From: Oscheius sp. JU75
Lineage: Eukaryota; Nematoda; Chromadorea; Rhabditida; Rhabditidae
Length of the DNA stretch: 64,000 bases
NCBI GenBank assembly: GCA_037178855.1
Contig: JASJZC010000005.1
Coordinates: forward strand, 9,610,001-9,674,000
Direction of reading: 5' to 3'
Shown: positions 23,701-35,451 of the stretch, piece after piece
Position numbering within the stretch: position 1 is the first letter of the stretch
Layout of the letters: each line of letters starts with the position of its first letter
Program-made: the position numbers and the translations under genes
The notes under the pieces: model-generated
Told to the model about the DNA's origin: nothing
Databases searched by the model: none
What the model saw: only the letters and a program-made list of their open reading frames with translations

Positions 23701-26700
23701 GGTGGAACTATACACATCCGTCAGAATCTGGCAGCTTCGCAGCTTCCAGTCTTCGTAGGTCTTTGGAATTTCTGTCAATTCTTCTTTTTCATTTTCACCG
23801 TGCTTTGGCTCTTTTTTTAGGGAGAGAGCAGATATGAGGAGAGGGAGAAGATCATCTCTGCTCGTGGGATGAATCCAGATGGCGAGGGAGATCTTGGAGC
23901 TGAAAAACGGGGGCTTAAAGAGAAAAACAAAGTTTGAGCTGCTCGTACCGATTTTCTTCCAGTGCAATTTGCTCTACAGTATACTGAACGCTGTTTACAA
24001 GGGAACATGCCACGAACTACAGTGTTACACCCAAAGGCGTACCTTCTTTCAAGACAACGTGGCTATCGACCTCTTCGGTACCAGCATCATTTTCTGCAGC
24101 CTCGAGGAATTCAAGAAGTTCACCGATGTATCTTTTTGGGGGCAGCATGTAACTGTTACTTGTAGAAATTTTCAATTTCTCGTTTCGACATTAGCGGCAC
24201 TGTTCCGGTTACCCTTCAAGGCTACTTTTTACATAGAATTGTTGGGATCTTATCATGATTCTCAGCCAATCCCTGACAGTATGGACTGTTTCCCTTATGA
24301 ACTGTTCTTATAAAGACATTCACAAATGGCTCTTACAAGTTTCCCAAGAATATGAAAATGAGTATTGCCGATTGTCATCGACTAATCGAGGTAATTTTCA
24401 AATTGCCAGCTATTTACTTGTCTTTTTAGGCTTTGAATGATAGTATAAAGGCGTCCAGCCGGGTCAATCTATTCAATTCTGCAATCGACGATAGTAGCGA
24501 CGTCTTTACGGGAATGCATATAATCGATTATTGGAAGATCACCGAGAAACACGCCAAAGTTAGGACGCGTCCTGTCGTCTTCGATTTAACAGGTTCTTTC
24601 GTAGGTGACTATTTGTGGTGTCTATTTGCTGTCCGTCTGTCTGTCATGGTATCTGCACAATTGCTTGTCAACACTAATACTCAAAAAACTGACAAGTCAT
24701 TTCACGCAGCCTGTTCTAAGCCAAGAGCAAAGGACTGCGAAGCTGCCGTCGGCAACTGGTGTGGAACAATCTGCAGATTAGGAGTTCTGGGGAAACGATT
24801 GCGACTAAACTTTTCCAGATTTATCGTTTCTCTCTTACTCTCAATGTTTACCCGTTTGTTGTTGTATGAAGTATCATTTGCTAGTGGTATTATTCAAGCC
24901 ATCACGACAGCTACGATAGACGGTGCAGAATTGTGCTTTATTAGTAAAGAGGATTTGTAGCTGCTATCGTACAGCAAAATTTTGACAGTAGTCCAGTCCA
25001 CAGCCCTCAGTTGAAGTCAAGAATCTACGAAGTAGTGTGTTTAGAATGTAGCTCTACTTCCAGTCCATGGAAACCAATATACCGTATTTCTTCTAATGTA
25101 AGCACCTCCTTCTGTAAGAACTTCGCGTTTTTCGGTGGTCAAGACGATCCCGAAAAATGCAAATACGTAATTTACGTAAGGGATACTTATATTAGAGTTT
25201 TACGGTATGCTTTTTTTCTTGAACTTGGTACTGTTTTCGAGCTAACACGCAACTTGTTCTGGCAAGTCTAGCCAAAGATGATAAGTTCTAGTCAGTCTAC
25301 TCGTCAGCAACGCCTCTAGGAGGATCGCTAGTTATATCTAGGGTATTTCGTACGAAAATTTGTACAATTTAAACAGGAAAACAACGTTATTTGCGTTTTT
25401 CGGAATCGTCTTGACCACCGAAAAACGCGAATTTCTCACAGAAGTGCTTATATTAGACGAAACACGTTAAGCATCACAAACGACGATTGTTCCCTGTAAT
25501 AAGGGTGACAATCGCCCGTTGAGCTCAATGTAAAGCAAATGCCTACAATTCCGACAAAAAAACTGTCAACTCGTCCCCTGGCATTCTACCCCCAAAAAAA
25601 TTTACCATGCAAAATTATTGGAAAAACCAACCCATTTCGACTCCACTGAAACCTGGCCGGTCCTAGTAGCCCTTGCGGATAGAAGCCCGGTCTGTAGAGC
25701 AACGTCGACATCTCGTAGAGCCCACCTAGGGCGCTTTTGAATGCAAAGGTGGGGCTGACAGTCACGGCGCAGAAGGCCTTCAGTTTCTCGAGGAGAACCT
25801 CTTGGGACGGGCCTGTGATCTAAATTTCGTCAATTTTTGGCGGAAAATGAGGGAAAACAGTACTAAGAAACAGTTAAGATAGCTCTTGTCGCGGACGGTG
25901 CAGTGGCGCATCGAGTTGCGGTAGATTGGACGGAAGTTGCGCTGGTAACAGCGATCCGGCAGGCGGTAGCCCCATCGCTCGACCATGTGGAAGCGCTTAG
26001 CATGCCAAATGTGCGTCTCCAGCCAGACGGCCTTCTTCTGGCGGCGAATGTAGTTCTGAAAACAGGGAAGGTTAAGGTTCATTGTGCAATTTTGGTATCT
26101 TTTCTGACAAACCTTTCTCAGCAAAAATATGAAGACTTCATCCAACAAAACTTGCAAAGATTTACTGTATTTTACGCTAACAAATAGACAAAATAAGTGA
26201 GTCTAACCTGGCCTAGACCTTCTCAAAGTTTCCAAGAGTGTATTATAGTCTGTTCAAGGTTAACGGCTGCCTACTGTAGAGTTTTTCTTTGCGGGGCTGG
26301 CATGGCGGGTCCCACGAAGGGAAAATGTACAGTATGCCGCCAGTTAACCCCGTTTCTGAGCAGACTATACAACAAGTCTATGTCGTTTCTCGTCCCAAAT
26401 ATCAAAACGGTAAAGCGAAAATCACCTACCAGTAGCAGATTCCTCGTCCTTCTCCGAAAGAATCGACAGGGGGGTTTCTTGCGATGATTGCTGATCAGGA
26501 ACGAGCTGGCAAACTTTCTCAGACCCTTCGGGAATCTTCGAATCTCATAGGCCATGGCACGACGCCTCATGTGTCTCGGCAGACGTTGTGCTGCCGTCCT
26601 CGGTCCTTTGGTCACCTCTCCAGACACGAGACGGGCATTATCCACTACCTATTTTCCCATAATTCAGGACTAAAAACGAATTCTTACCTTCAAAAGGTCG

Positions 26701-26774
26701 GCGATCTGGGCGGCTCTCTTCTCGACAAAGTCTTTGACTCGGACAAGGGAGGAAAACTCCTCCTTTTCGGTCAT
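20786..26774 (-). CDS. popl-1: Ribonuclease P/MRP subunit POP1, 801 aa
   Basis: Thirteen exons: 26774-26688, 26648-26430, 26055-25864, 25819-25632, 23899-23692, 23643-23330, 23035-22878, 22837-22545, 22428-22356, 22133-22015, 21976-21756, 21162-21022 and 20978-20786. Phases agree throughout. POP1 is the large scaffold protein of RNase P and RNase MRP, which mature tRNA and rRNA precursors in the nucleus. Key blocks are RRRAMAYEIRRFPKGLRKFA, then KKAVWLETHIWHAKRFHMV (the POP1 signature) and LAIWIHPTSRDD, a lysine/arginine-rich coiled-coil stretch (AAKRKILNRKKKEAKKRR), and the C-terminal LLRQAIEL like human ARIAIEV. Human POP1 is longer (1024 aa), mainly in linkers. The start follows tttag-gtgaaa-ATG, a likely trans-splice site, 170 bp after the mrps-17 stop. 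Intron 4 (1.7 kb) is packed with repeats. The final codons overlap a GTAAGT string, so a further exon is possible. Confidence 0.93.
24577..24770. repeat. Dispersed repeat R1, right-part copy in popl-1 intron 4
   Basis: Its tgtctgtcatggt, cacaattgc-tgtcaa, actaatac-caa and ggactgcgaagctgccg-cggca match 7976-8095 with scattered differences. Confidence 0.65.
25093..25193. mobile_element. Short derivative of MITE family M1
   Basis: tctaatgtaagcacctcctt and cgcgtttttcggtggtcaag face the complement of tgcaaatacgtaatttacg and cttatattaga. It is a deleted form of the 20305-20516 foldback. Confidence 0.6.
25393..25455. mobile_element. Second short M1 derivative
   Basis: Read on the minus strand it starts tctaatataagcacttctgt, then gcgtttttcggtggtcaaga, then ttccgaaaaacgcaaata. 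It lies 200 bp from the previous copy in the same intron. Confidence 0.55.
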
Positions 26775-26944
26775 TTTCACCTAAATCCTAACCTGTTTTT
26801 CCTTCCTAAAAAGTCAGCGAATTGGGCATAAATAACCTGGACAAAAACCATGGAAAAAGGCACCAAAATCGATGAAAAACAAAGCTTTATGACAAAATCA
26901 ACAATCTACAACGGGGTGACTACGAAAATCGTCTAAAAATGAGA

Positions 26945-27950
26945 CTAAATAGTGACTTCCTTCTTCTGCTCCTCGAGCTTCTGCTGCTGGACGGCTCGTC
27001 GCTCTTCGAAGAGCAGACTGTCCTGTTCGAGGGGCTGGTCGACGACGGTCTCCACAAGCTGTCTTCGTAGTTCCTGCTCATCGGCAAAAACGTCCTTCAG
27101 CACGCGCTTTCCGGTCACGGGATCCACGACGTTTCCTGCAATACCCTAGTCATTTTGACATCTCAATTGACCGGAGTTAGTGTAATCTGCTCGCCCACTA
27201 TCTCCGTATTCTCAAAATACAAGTCTCTGATGGAACAGTATTATTGCTTCTACCCTGTCAAAAGACTTTGAGTGACCATCCTACAGAAATACCAGAAGTA
27301 CTAGTGTCACTTGACATTGGATCCTGACAAGTCTTAGTATTAGCCTTGACGTGTCAACTAAAGAGGAGACATTCCGCCTGAAATCTCCTGACTTGTCAAC
27401 CTTTATCCTATCAATTGCTAGCAGTTTGACTAGGAGAAGCGCCAGAACACTCGTCTTTCTGGCCAGTTGTCGGACCCTGAGAGGATCGTTGCCGACCCTG
27501 CATCTTAGTCGAGACAGTGTATCTCCCGAAAACCTTTGGTAGGACATTGTCTTGTGACAAAAAACCCTATAAAGAAGCTGAATTGACAGGTAAAACTATA
27601 CACCAGGAGAAGAAAACCTACCAAATTGAAAGACGATCCTGTCGACAGAATGTGAGACGTTGGCTGTCGGTCTCTGTGATCCCTCGATTCGCTTGATCAG
27701 TACCGTGTCCCCGAGTGCAGCCTGGGACTGTCGATCCAGGGCCCAGTAGTCAAATGATCGGGCAAAGTACTTCTTCAGATAGATGTTGAACTCGTTCAGC
27801 GTGCATCGGACCTACTTTTCTGTTATTATTCGAAAAAAGAACGAATACCTTAGCGCAGGGTATCCTCTCAAGACCGATATTGCTTGTCTGGACGATTTTG
27901 CCCATCATTAGCTCTGTTCCGACACGCGTGCGGAAGATTGACTTAGGCAT
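26945..27950 (-). CDS. mrps-17: Mitochondrial small-subunit ribosomal protein S17 (uS17m), 160 aa
   Basis: Three exons: 27950-27849, 27811-27622 and 27135-26945, phases 0 and 1, ending at TAG. The uS17 OB-fold region shows MMGKIVQTSN near residue 15, a KKYFARSFDYWALD block, GDTVLIKRIEG, RIVFQFG, and the hallmark NVVDPVTGKRVLKDVF (human KVIDPVTGKPCAG). A glutamate/glutamine-rich tail extends the C-terminus, as in other animal uS17m. It would bind mitochondrial 16S-like (12S) rRNA in the mitoribosome. The start lies just after tttccag-gtgtc-ATG, a probable trans-splice acceptor. It is 580 bp downstream of mdt-30 and 170 bp upstream of popl-1. Confidence 0.9.
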
Positions 27951-28529
27951 GACACCTGGAAATGGTTTCCTGAAGGAAAAATGATCAAAATGGAGAGGAA
28001 AAACAGGCTTAGAGAATCTTTTCAAGGAACTTGTAACTCCCAGGTGACAAAAACTATTTCAAAGAAAATTCATAGAACTAGAAATCCATGAAATGACTGT
28101 ACAAGCTCACCTAAGTTATGGAAAAGTTGCAGAGTGGACAGATATTCAAAACTGATCAGAGAGAAGGTTTTTCTTCGGGTCGAAATGATAAAGAAGACAG
28201 TAAAGCTCTCAATCAAGCTTGCTCTCAGATTCTCCTGATACGTTACAAAAAATTACAAAGTCAAAAAAAACAATCACGAGTTGGTCTTTTCACGCTTTCA
28301 AAGATTTCCACACCACCAGAATTAGCCTGTATCTGATCACCATGCTTTAACAGCGTTTAGACGCCTTACGGCTCTTTTATCGGTAAAATGACACGAATCA
28401 TACCGTGAAGAGCAAGTATAGGCAATGGTCAGCGACCTATAACAACATCTTCTCTCATCCACATTCCCAAATCGTTTAATCACAAAGCACGAGTCACAAA
28501 TGTACAATAACAGAGAAAGTGGATGAGTA
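27951..28529. other. Gap between mdt-30 and mrps-17
   Basis: No exon, repeat or structured element was recognised. It is AT-rich and would hold the intercistronic region if the two genes share a transcript. Confidence 0.4.
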
Positions 28530-30965
28530 TCAAAGATTGTGAGCCGTATCTCGCGAAGTCTGCATTTTGTCGACCTTTTTGAGCTGTCCCGGATCGGAGA
28601 CGGAAGCCGTCCAATCCAACATCTTCAAATCACAGCTAAGATCCGACAGCTTCTTGCGATTTTCTAAAAAGACGCGTTCCCGCTCCAAGAGCTCCGCGGG
28701 ACGTCTATCCACCGGCTCAGACATGTCTTTGAGGTCCTTGAAAATATCCTGAATACTCATCTCGCGTCCTGTCGTCTTCTGATCGATTAGAACCCTGAAT
28801 TTGGGTGATTTTGATTAGGGAAAAAAATGAAAACTGTGTACCTGACTTGGGCTAGCTGACTGAAAAGGGTGTTCATGTAGTCGATGAGCTCGCCTGGGTC
28901 CTGGGGATGCGGCTTGGCTGGTTGGAGGACGGCCCAGAGCTGACCTTTTCTGAAAAATTGCTGTGTAGCAATGTGAAAGGACTAAAATTCCTCCCTTGTG
29001 ACAGAAGCAGTGGACAAATTCTGCATTTTTACTACCGAAAAGTCCAACGTTAGTACAAAACAGCCAGTTATTAACGCGGCGCTAAAAGTTACTCGAAACC
29101 ATATTATATTCGACCCACTCGGTTGCTCGATGTCTACTGGTCTACTGCAACAGAAAGCAAATATTTTTTGGCCGTTTGCTCCACTAAAATGATCTAGCTT
29201 TGCATACCGCAAAAATGTCGAAGCGCTTGAATTCCCGCCTTTTTAAGAGAGCAAAGGTCTAGAAGAACGGAAGCGGCGATCCGATTGAATTTCTTTTTAC
29301 CCAACGAAAAACCCAGAGAACATAACTCACTTGATATTGAGCTCGGTGACCAGCTCCTTGCCGATAATCGCCAGCGCTCCGACTGAATACCGCGACAAGT
29401 CTCCCAGATACTCTTGCGGGAACGTATTTTGATAGGCCTGTGCTGCCGCCGTCCTCCTAGCAGCTTCCGCAGCTCGTGTCGAGGCCATAACCGGAGGCTG
29501 TTGAATCCTAAATCTAACTATATAATTTTGATAGGCGTAGACGAAACGTTTTTTTCGATCCAGACCTTATAGATGGTATATGCAGGTAGTACTCAACAAG
29601 TGTTATCGATACATACCAATAATACTCACTAGCCGAGGCGCGACGGGTAAAACTTCTCAAAAAATCGGGGCGCTTTTTTGTCGAATTTCGTGCTCTAAGT
29701 GGTATAATTTTGTAGAGCTCGACGAGTACAATAAGGAGTTCAACAAAGATCCGAAAAATAATTATTCGTACAGCGATTTGTAAATTGAAACTTTGACTTT
29801 TCCGTTTGAATTTCCCGTCAAAATTTTAAAAAGTACGCAAAAGCGCGTCAATGAAATTTTTGATGTGATGAGCAATTATTTCTACGTACGTTTCACTACT
29901 ATTGATACAAACAGACAGGGCGGCTGCTGAAGGCAGCCAGCCCGAGGGTGTATGGCTCTACCGCCTTGGAACATCGGAAACCTCCTAATATCAGAAACAA
30001 CCGCCTATCCCTAGTCCGTTTTTAAGCATAAGGAAGTGGTAGAATCGTACGTAGAAGGTCCAGAAGGGAACGGGGCCTGTGCTGGGGGATTCATCGCTGG
30101 CTGTGGCACTTGCTGTGGCTGTTGCTGTCCGAAAGTGCCTCCTCCACCGGGTCCCATCGTGTAGGAAGGCCGCTGCTGCTGACCATACATCTGCTGCTGG
30201 GGCGGAACATGTCCACTAGTCATTCCGCCCGGTTGTGGCATTCCTGGGTACTCTGAAATTGGAGGTATTGGACTGGGAAATGAGAGGATATGAGTTTAAT
30301 TTTTGAAGTTTTGACAGGACAATTATGGGTACAAACTTATTTGTTCAATGTTTTTGGAGACATTTTTGAAGCAGTTTGACTGTAAATGTACTAAAAACAA
30401 ATTGCTTCCACGCTAGTCCAGTAACTTTTGAATTTCGTCTGTTTATGCGCATGGTGGAGTCGCTTTGATGGAATTACAAGAGGTTCTACGACGTTAAGGA
30501 TTTGGGAAGGATCGTCGACTAGGGGAAGCTGTATAAGCTCGCCCAGTTCAGCCTTTTAATGGGTACAAAAAAGCGAGAACTTTAGAGCAACGATATAATT
30601 TTTGATCTTTGAATGTGCTTGCAGATTGGCAAAGGGATAGCTTCACGGCATTAATACGGCAATAAAGCTTTACAAGCTGTCTTTCTGTTTACAGACTTTC
30701 CTTGAGCTAACAATCTGTCTTTTTTATTAAGGAAAGTGCGAAAAAAAAAAATGGCAAGGACCAGTATCATGCGGAAAGGAAAAGCTATAGCTTTAAAAGT
30801 AATGTGAAACTCCGATAAAGAGGATCATGCTCATGTTATCCTCATAACAGGAAAGAACTACTCACGATCTATTCCGCCCTGGTACTGTGTAAAACCGGGT
30901 CCTCCTGGAAGCGTTTGCTGTCCACCAGGTCGTCCTGGAGCTCCTCCTCCCTGGTTGTAGTCCAT
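28530..30965 (-). CDS. mdt-30: Mediator complex subunit 30-like protein, 283 aa
   Basis: Five exons: 30965-30866, 30252-30051, 29507-29331, 28949-28842 and 28794-28530; the phases fit and sum to 284 codons. The first 105 residues are low complexity, rich in Gly, Pro and Gln (GQQQPQQVPQPAMNPP), like the N-terminus of invertebrate MED30. The helical part begins LSRYSVGALAIIGKELVTEL, matching MED30's LCRIGQETVQDI helix. It goes on with IDYMNTLFSQLAQVRVLID, DMSEPVDRRPAELL and a final coiled helix (ENRKKLSDLSCDLKMLDW). MED30 is a head-module subunit bridging activators to RNA polymerase II. The start follows ttttcag-tcggata-ATG. Sequence similarity is modest, so the name rests on helix pattern, domain order and neighbours. 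Confidence 0.7.
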
Positions 30966-31317
30966 TATCCGACTGAAAACACCAAAATTGGAAATAATCG
31001 TCTACAAGACTGCAAAAACCAAGTCATAGATTTCGAAGGTATTCTCCAAGCGAAATGTCCGTAATAGCTCAACAAGCCCTAAAAACCGATACAACTGCTC
31101 TCTCGAATCAATATCAATCTGATTCTGGACCGATTCGTCAAGAAAAATGGCCATAAAAATCTCAATCTCGCCTCAAATGGTACAAATTGGTGGAGCTGAC
31201 CACAGTTTCATGCTTTCGTTTCAAAAACGATAAAGTGAATAATTTATACATGAAGCAAAGATCTGTATACATATGACACTGACAAATTATTATCAATTCC
31301 ATCGAGGGGACAGTTAT

Positions 31318-31755
31318 CTAGTTGCGCTCGAACCCGAATCTGGAGAAGGGCGGTCTCTGTGCGGGCTGGGTAGTAGTTCTGCCGGCCGAGGAGCCGCTTG
31401 CCACGCTGTTTGGCGTGAGCTGGAGTTGGAAATTTGTTATAGATATATACGAAAAAGGCTAACATACAGGCTCAGCTCCGGCCAGAGGCGGAGCGCGTTC
31501 ACTGAGGAATCGAAGGACGGCATCCGGGTCGGCTCCAAGCTCGAAACACTGAAAATTGGGAGCTTTTCACAAGTAAAATAGACAAAATTTGCAAGAAAAC
31601 TCACTCTAACCAGGGCTTCGATCTGCTCCGCCGTGAATTGGAGATTTAGCGTCCGGCTAACCGAGAGAACGGCTGAAAAATGGGGGATTTTGGCCATAAA
31701 ATAATTGGGAAAACTAACTACTAATGGATTCAAAGGAGATGACTGGCGGTGGCAT
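31318..31755 (-). CDS. mzt-1: Mitotic-spindle organizing protein 1 (MOZART1), 95 aa
   Basis: Four small exons: 31755-31719, 31672-31605, 31548-31468 and 31419-31318, phases 1, 0 and 0, ending at TAG. The core TVLSVSRTLNLQFTAEQIEA followed by VRCFELGADPDAVLRFLSER matches MZT1 (human [20 protein letters not shown], then CEQGINPEALSSVIKELR). MZT1 binds the N-termini of gamma-tubulin complex proteins and helps recruit and activate gamma-tubulin complexes at centrosomes. A Ser/Thr/Pro-rich tail with RPPFSRFGFERN is extra to the human 82-aa form. The chosen Met follows a tttcag at 31783, a likely trans-splice acceptor with a short leader; an in-frame extension upstream to that acceptor contains no Met. 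It starts about 0.3 kb after the RFC5-type gene. Confidence 0.85.
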
Positions 31756-32078
31756 CCCTGGATTGCTGACTTCTATGGAGGCCTGAAAGCAGTATGTTGA
31801 AGCAGCAAAATGAACAGTAGAGATGGTCAATAGCTACGCGGAACCGCTGTGAAATGAGAGATAAACATTATCAGATCAGATTGAAAACAGAAAAGTTTGA
31901 TAGCCAAGAGCGAATGAACGCTACATACTCTCTACTATTGTCGTAGCACCAAAATGAAAAGTTTAATACCGCCGTTGTTAAAAAGTGTGTGTACACGTAC
32001 ATGGAGAGGAAGAGATTGTAGGGGAAATGAGGGTCAAGTACATGATATGAGGGAAGGGAAACCGGACAAAAATAGCCA

Positions 32079-34607
32079 CTAGGTCATGGACTCTGTCATC
32101 AGACGACGAGCCTTGATGAAGGAGGCCACGAGTCCGGCTGTCTGGAGTCGATCCGATCCACCATTGGCTAGGCGATTTTCCGTCTCGGCCAGGGCGTTTA
32201 GAAGGGCTATTGTGATCTGAATTTCTGATCAAATGGTCAAAAAATGAGGACAAACATCAGATTTGACATCCATGCTGAAGACGAGGTCGTGGAGACGGGT
32301 AATGACATCAGCCAGGGCGAAACCGCTGGACATGGTCTTTTCCAGCTCTGGAAATAAGGGTGGTTAAGCTTTTGGTGTATCTCTAAGCCTAAAACTCAAT
32401 AGAAGAATGCAGGTCAAGAGGCGTTCAAAACATGATTACTTCAATCTTTTATAACATGATTACTTCAAGGAGTCTTCTACCCCATGCACTATCTACTTAT
32501 TTGTGCGAAGACGTCGTGTTTCAGCATCGATCAGCTCTGCAAACTTGTGTACAAGATATATAGCCAAAAGCTTGGAGTTATTGGCTGACAATACGCTGGA
32601 AGCCCGTATTCTCGTCTCCATCCTGAATTGAGCAGACAACAGGTATTGCAAACCTGGCCGAAATATTCGCGGGCCAGGCCAGGAACGACCTGTCTAGAAT
32701 AATAGGGAAAAGTTTGTGGCGGGACCCGGCGTGTCTTTTAGCAATACACCAAGTGTCTCGCCACGAACTGACCTGCTTGGCCAGGTTTGTGATCCGTGGA
32801 GCGTGTCGTTCTCCAGGATCTTTTCTGTCGGGTGAAATACCGTAAAGCTTGTGAATCTCGTTCACAAACTAGCACCAAAACATTGTGAGCCTTATCATTT
32901 TGGTGTGAGAATAATAGGGAAAAGAAGATGGTGTATGTTGGGCGGATTCAATTGAAGCCTTGCCGCACGTTGACAAGCGTGAGCAGTCTGTGACCACAAA
33001 ACTTCATCTTTACGGTTTTTTTATTCAGAAAATTGCGGCCTGCTACGTCAAATAGGACCTTTGAATACTAGAAGTTGATCCTCTCAAACTTACCTCGTCA
33101 GCTACAAAAGTAGCTGATTTACAACTTTGAGAGCTGGAAATTCTGTATGCATAAGAAGACTAAAACGAAGGCAAGAAGCTAGTGAACTCACTCCCACAAC
33201 AGTTGGCAAAGGATTCGTTGAGTAGAATCTCCAGCAGTTTCCTCATTTGTACCGGTGTCGGCTGTCCCACGCACATGTAGACGTTTTCCTCATTCACACA
33301 GCTGAAGGCCATTGAAACTGCCTGAATTTCCACATTTTAGGGTTCCAAAACGAACTAAAAGTACCTGAAGAACATTGAGAACTCGTCGCATATCCCCTCC
33401 AGACAGATCCAAGAGGGCCTTCCTACCATCCTCAGTGATTTCGATGTTTTCCTGTTTGACCACATAATCAATCCGGGGAGTGATCAGCTCGAGTTCGAGC
33501 GGAGCGAAACGAAAGCGGGTGCATCTAAAAATAGCCAAAATCAAAGGGAAGGCTACCTGGATTGAATCGCCGGGATAATGGAGCTGAGATAGTTGCAAAT
33601 GATGCAGAAGCGCACGTTGTCCGTATACTTTTCGATGACTCTGGAAATGGGGATGGTTACTTTGAATTTTTGAATCACTTTAGCAGAAAATTGACGAGAT
33701 AATTAGGTTATTCTATGATTTGCAGTGTTTCAGCTAATTGATACCCTGGCTAGCTACCTAAAAAACACCTATTCTTTAGAATCAGCCACACTTAATTAAA
33801 TCGGTGTGTAGTCAAGCCATAATCTGCTCTGGATATCGTATTCTTCGAATAAATAGAGTAAACGGTGGTGCAGTGAGCTATAAGGACTTCTTTCATTCTA
33901 GCAGGATTGATCTTTGCCCGCCAAGCACCAGAGCTAAATAAAAAGTTACTTCAAGTTATGTAGAACTAGGTTATGACATTGGCAAGCTGTGACAAACAAG
34001 CCTGAGACCGTCTAAGCACTGAAAACGAGATACTTGGTTACGATTTCCACTTCCCCCATCAATCTTTCGGAATTACTTGGACTGGACAATCCTAGTTTTT
34101 CTACAAAAACGGTGAGCAAACCCTACCTTCTCAAGGCATTCTGAGCGTCTTTGGTCATGGCGTCGGCCTCGTCCAGGATGACCAACTTGATCTGGCTCTT
34201 GTGGGCAGCTTCAGTGTCGAAATGGAGTCTCTTCGTTTGGGCGAATGTAATAATGTCCTGCCTAAAATCTCCGCACTTTTCTTCCAAAAAAAAGCCAGAT
34301 TACCTGACCACGTTGATTCCTCGGTCATCCGAGGCGTTCAGCTCCAGTACATTGGAAGCCCGCTCCTTGTCGGTGAACATTGTTCGAGCTGCAGCCAGAA
34401 TCGCGGTCGTTTTTCCTGTTCCAGGGGGTCCGTAGAAGAGAAGATGGGGCAGCTGATCGTTTTTGATGAATCGTGTTACTGAAATGGGGTTTTTGGAAGA
34501 GAAGGAATGGAAAACTGACACGTTGAGATGATTTCCTTGTGAGAGACAATCTCGTCCAGCTTCGTGGGTCTGTATTTTTCGACCCAGGGCAAGTTGTTGG
34601 ATTCCAT
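32079..34607 (-). CDS. RFC5: Replication factor C small subunit (human RFC5 type), 333 aa
   Basis: Eight exons: 34607-34520, 34478-34304, 34261-34127, 33640-33557, 33524-33365, 33321-33192, 32347-32256 and 32216-32079; all phases agree. It is a clamp-loader AAA+ ATPase subunit that loads PCNA at primer ends. Visible motifs are LPWVEKYRP (RFC box), [12 protein letters not shown] (Walker A), [11 protein letters not shown] (Walker B, DEAD), [26 protein letters not shown] (sensor 1 and arginine-finger SRC) and [14 protein letters not shown] (sensor 2). Length matches human RFC5 (340). The C-terminal collar helices ([13 protein letters not shown] and NRLANGG) also align. The start follows ttttcag-agtt-ATG. 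Intron 6 (33191-32348) includes a chance-looking open stretch (32578-32865) that the family alignment skips. Confidence 0.95.
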
Positions 34608-35451
34608 AACTCTGAAAAAGGAAATATATGAATAAATGCTAAAATAAAAATTGATAAGAGAAGAAAATAGTAAAGTAAATGCCGCATCATGGCATTTCTG
34701 AGGTGCAGGACGGGAGAATAGCTCTTTCTCGACTGGATGATCCACTATTTGACTAGTTTTTATTGTAAAAGTCATCGAACACAAGGCTCTAGATAGTTTA
34801 GAATGAGCAAAGAGGAGAATAATGACCTTGGAGATGAAATATCGCTGCTCACAGCTTCTAAAATAGTTCTTATCCATTTCATATTGTTATTTCCATCCTA
34901 TCGGGCATTCTGCACATTTTCTGGTCACAAATTTGTCATTTTGCAAGATAAAAAGGGTAAGAAAAGAAGGAAGGACATGAAAAAAATGCAAGCAGTGAAC
35001 AATTCAAACTTCCCGGAATGGCAGGTTGATTTCGATACGTAATTTTCCGGCTCTCGTTGGAAAGAATTCAACAGTTTTTGCTAGGAATGGCTAGTGGATA
35101 TCCTGACAATTTATACATTTTTATACGATAGGATGAAGATGAACAAAAGAAATGTTTAATTACGCACATGCAATATGAAGATGGAAGCATAGGTTAGGGC
35201 TAAAACAACATCCCTGCACGTATACAGCCTCACGGTCTTTACTTTGCTCTTCATTCGTCAAAGTTAGCCTTAATTTTAAAGAAGAAACGCTAGCTACATA
35301 TTGGCCAAATCTCCTTGTTAGATACAGGGAAATTTCAATGAGGTATGTTAAATAGCTGCCACTCGGCGCGTGTGGTAACTGCTTAACTGTCATTCTATCT
35401 GATCATTACAGGCGAATAAAAACGTAGTTCATTCGGCTATTATCCGTATAT
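34608..35451. other. Upstream region of the RFC5-type gene
   Basis: It holds repeat copy 34781-35121, shared with the region upstream of the ChaB gene. The rest (35122-35451) shows no exon or repeat that I can recognise. If the seven-gene array is an operon, its promoter should lie here. Confidence 0.5.
34781..35121. repeat. Direct repeat, copy 1 (upstream of the RFC5-type gene)
   Basis: About 340 bp, similar to 35757-36087 in the same orientation. Shared strings include ctctagatagttta, gaccttggagatgaaatat, cattctgcacattttctggt, aatttgtcattttgcaagat, gcaagcagtgaac and ctctcgttggaaagaat. The copies differ by small indels and substitutions. On the plus strand both begin a frame ATGAGC...GACCTTGGAGATGAAATA, so the unit might also contain the start of a short divergent gene. 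Confidence 0.85.

Noticed and set aside
23879..24313. Plus-strand open frame in popl-1 intron 4 with protein-like text (AIDLFGTSIIFCSLEEFKKF), also open on the minus strand
   Set aside because: Neither strand offers splice sites in a phase compatible with popl-1 or a start of its own; popl-1 exons 4 and 5 join cleanly without it.
32578..32865. Minus-strand frame in RFC5 intron 6 ([20 protein letters not shown])
   Set aside because: It resembles the RFC collar helix only by chance. The true collar ([13 protein letters not shown]) lies in the exon at 32347-32256, which joins exon 6 in frame.
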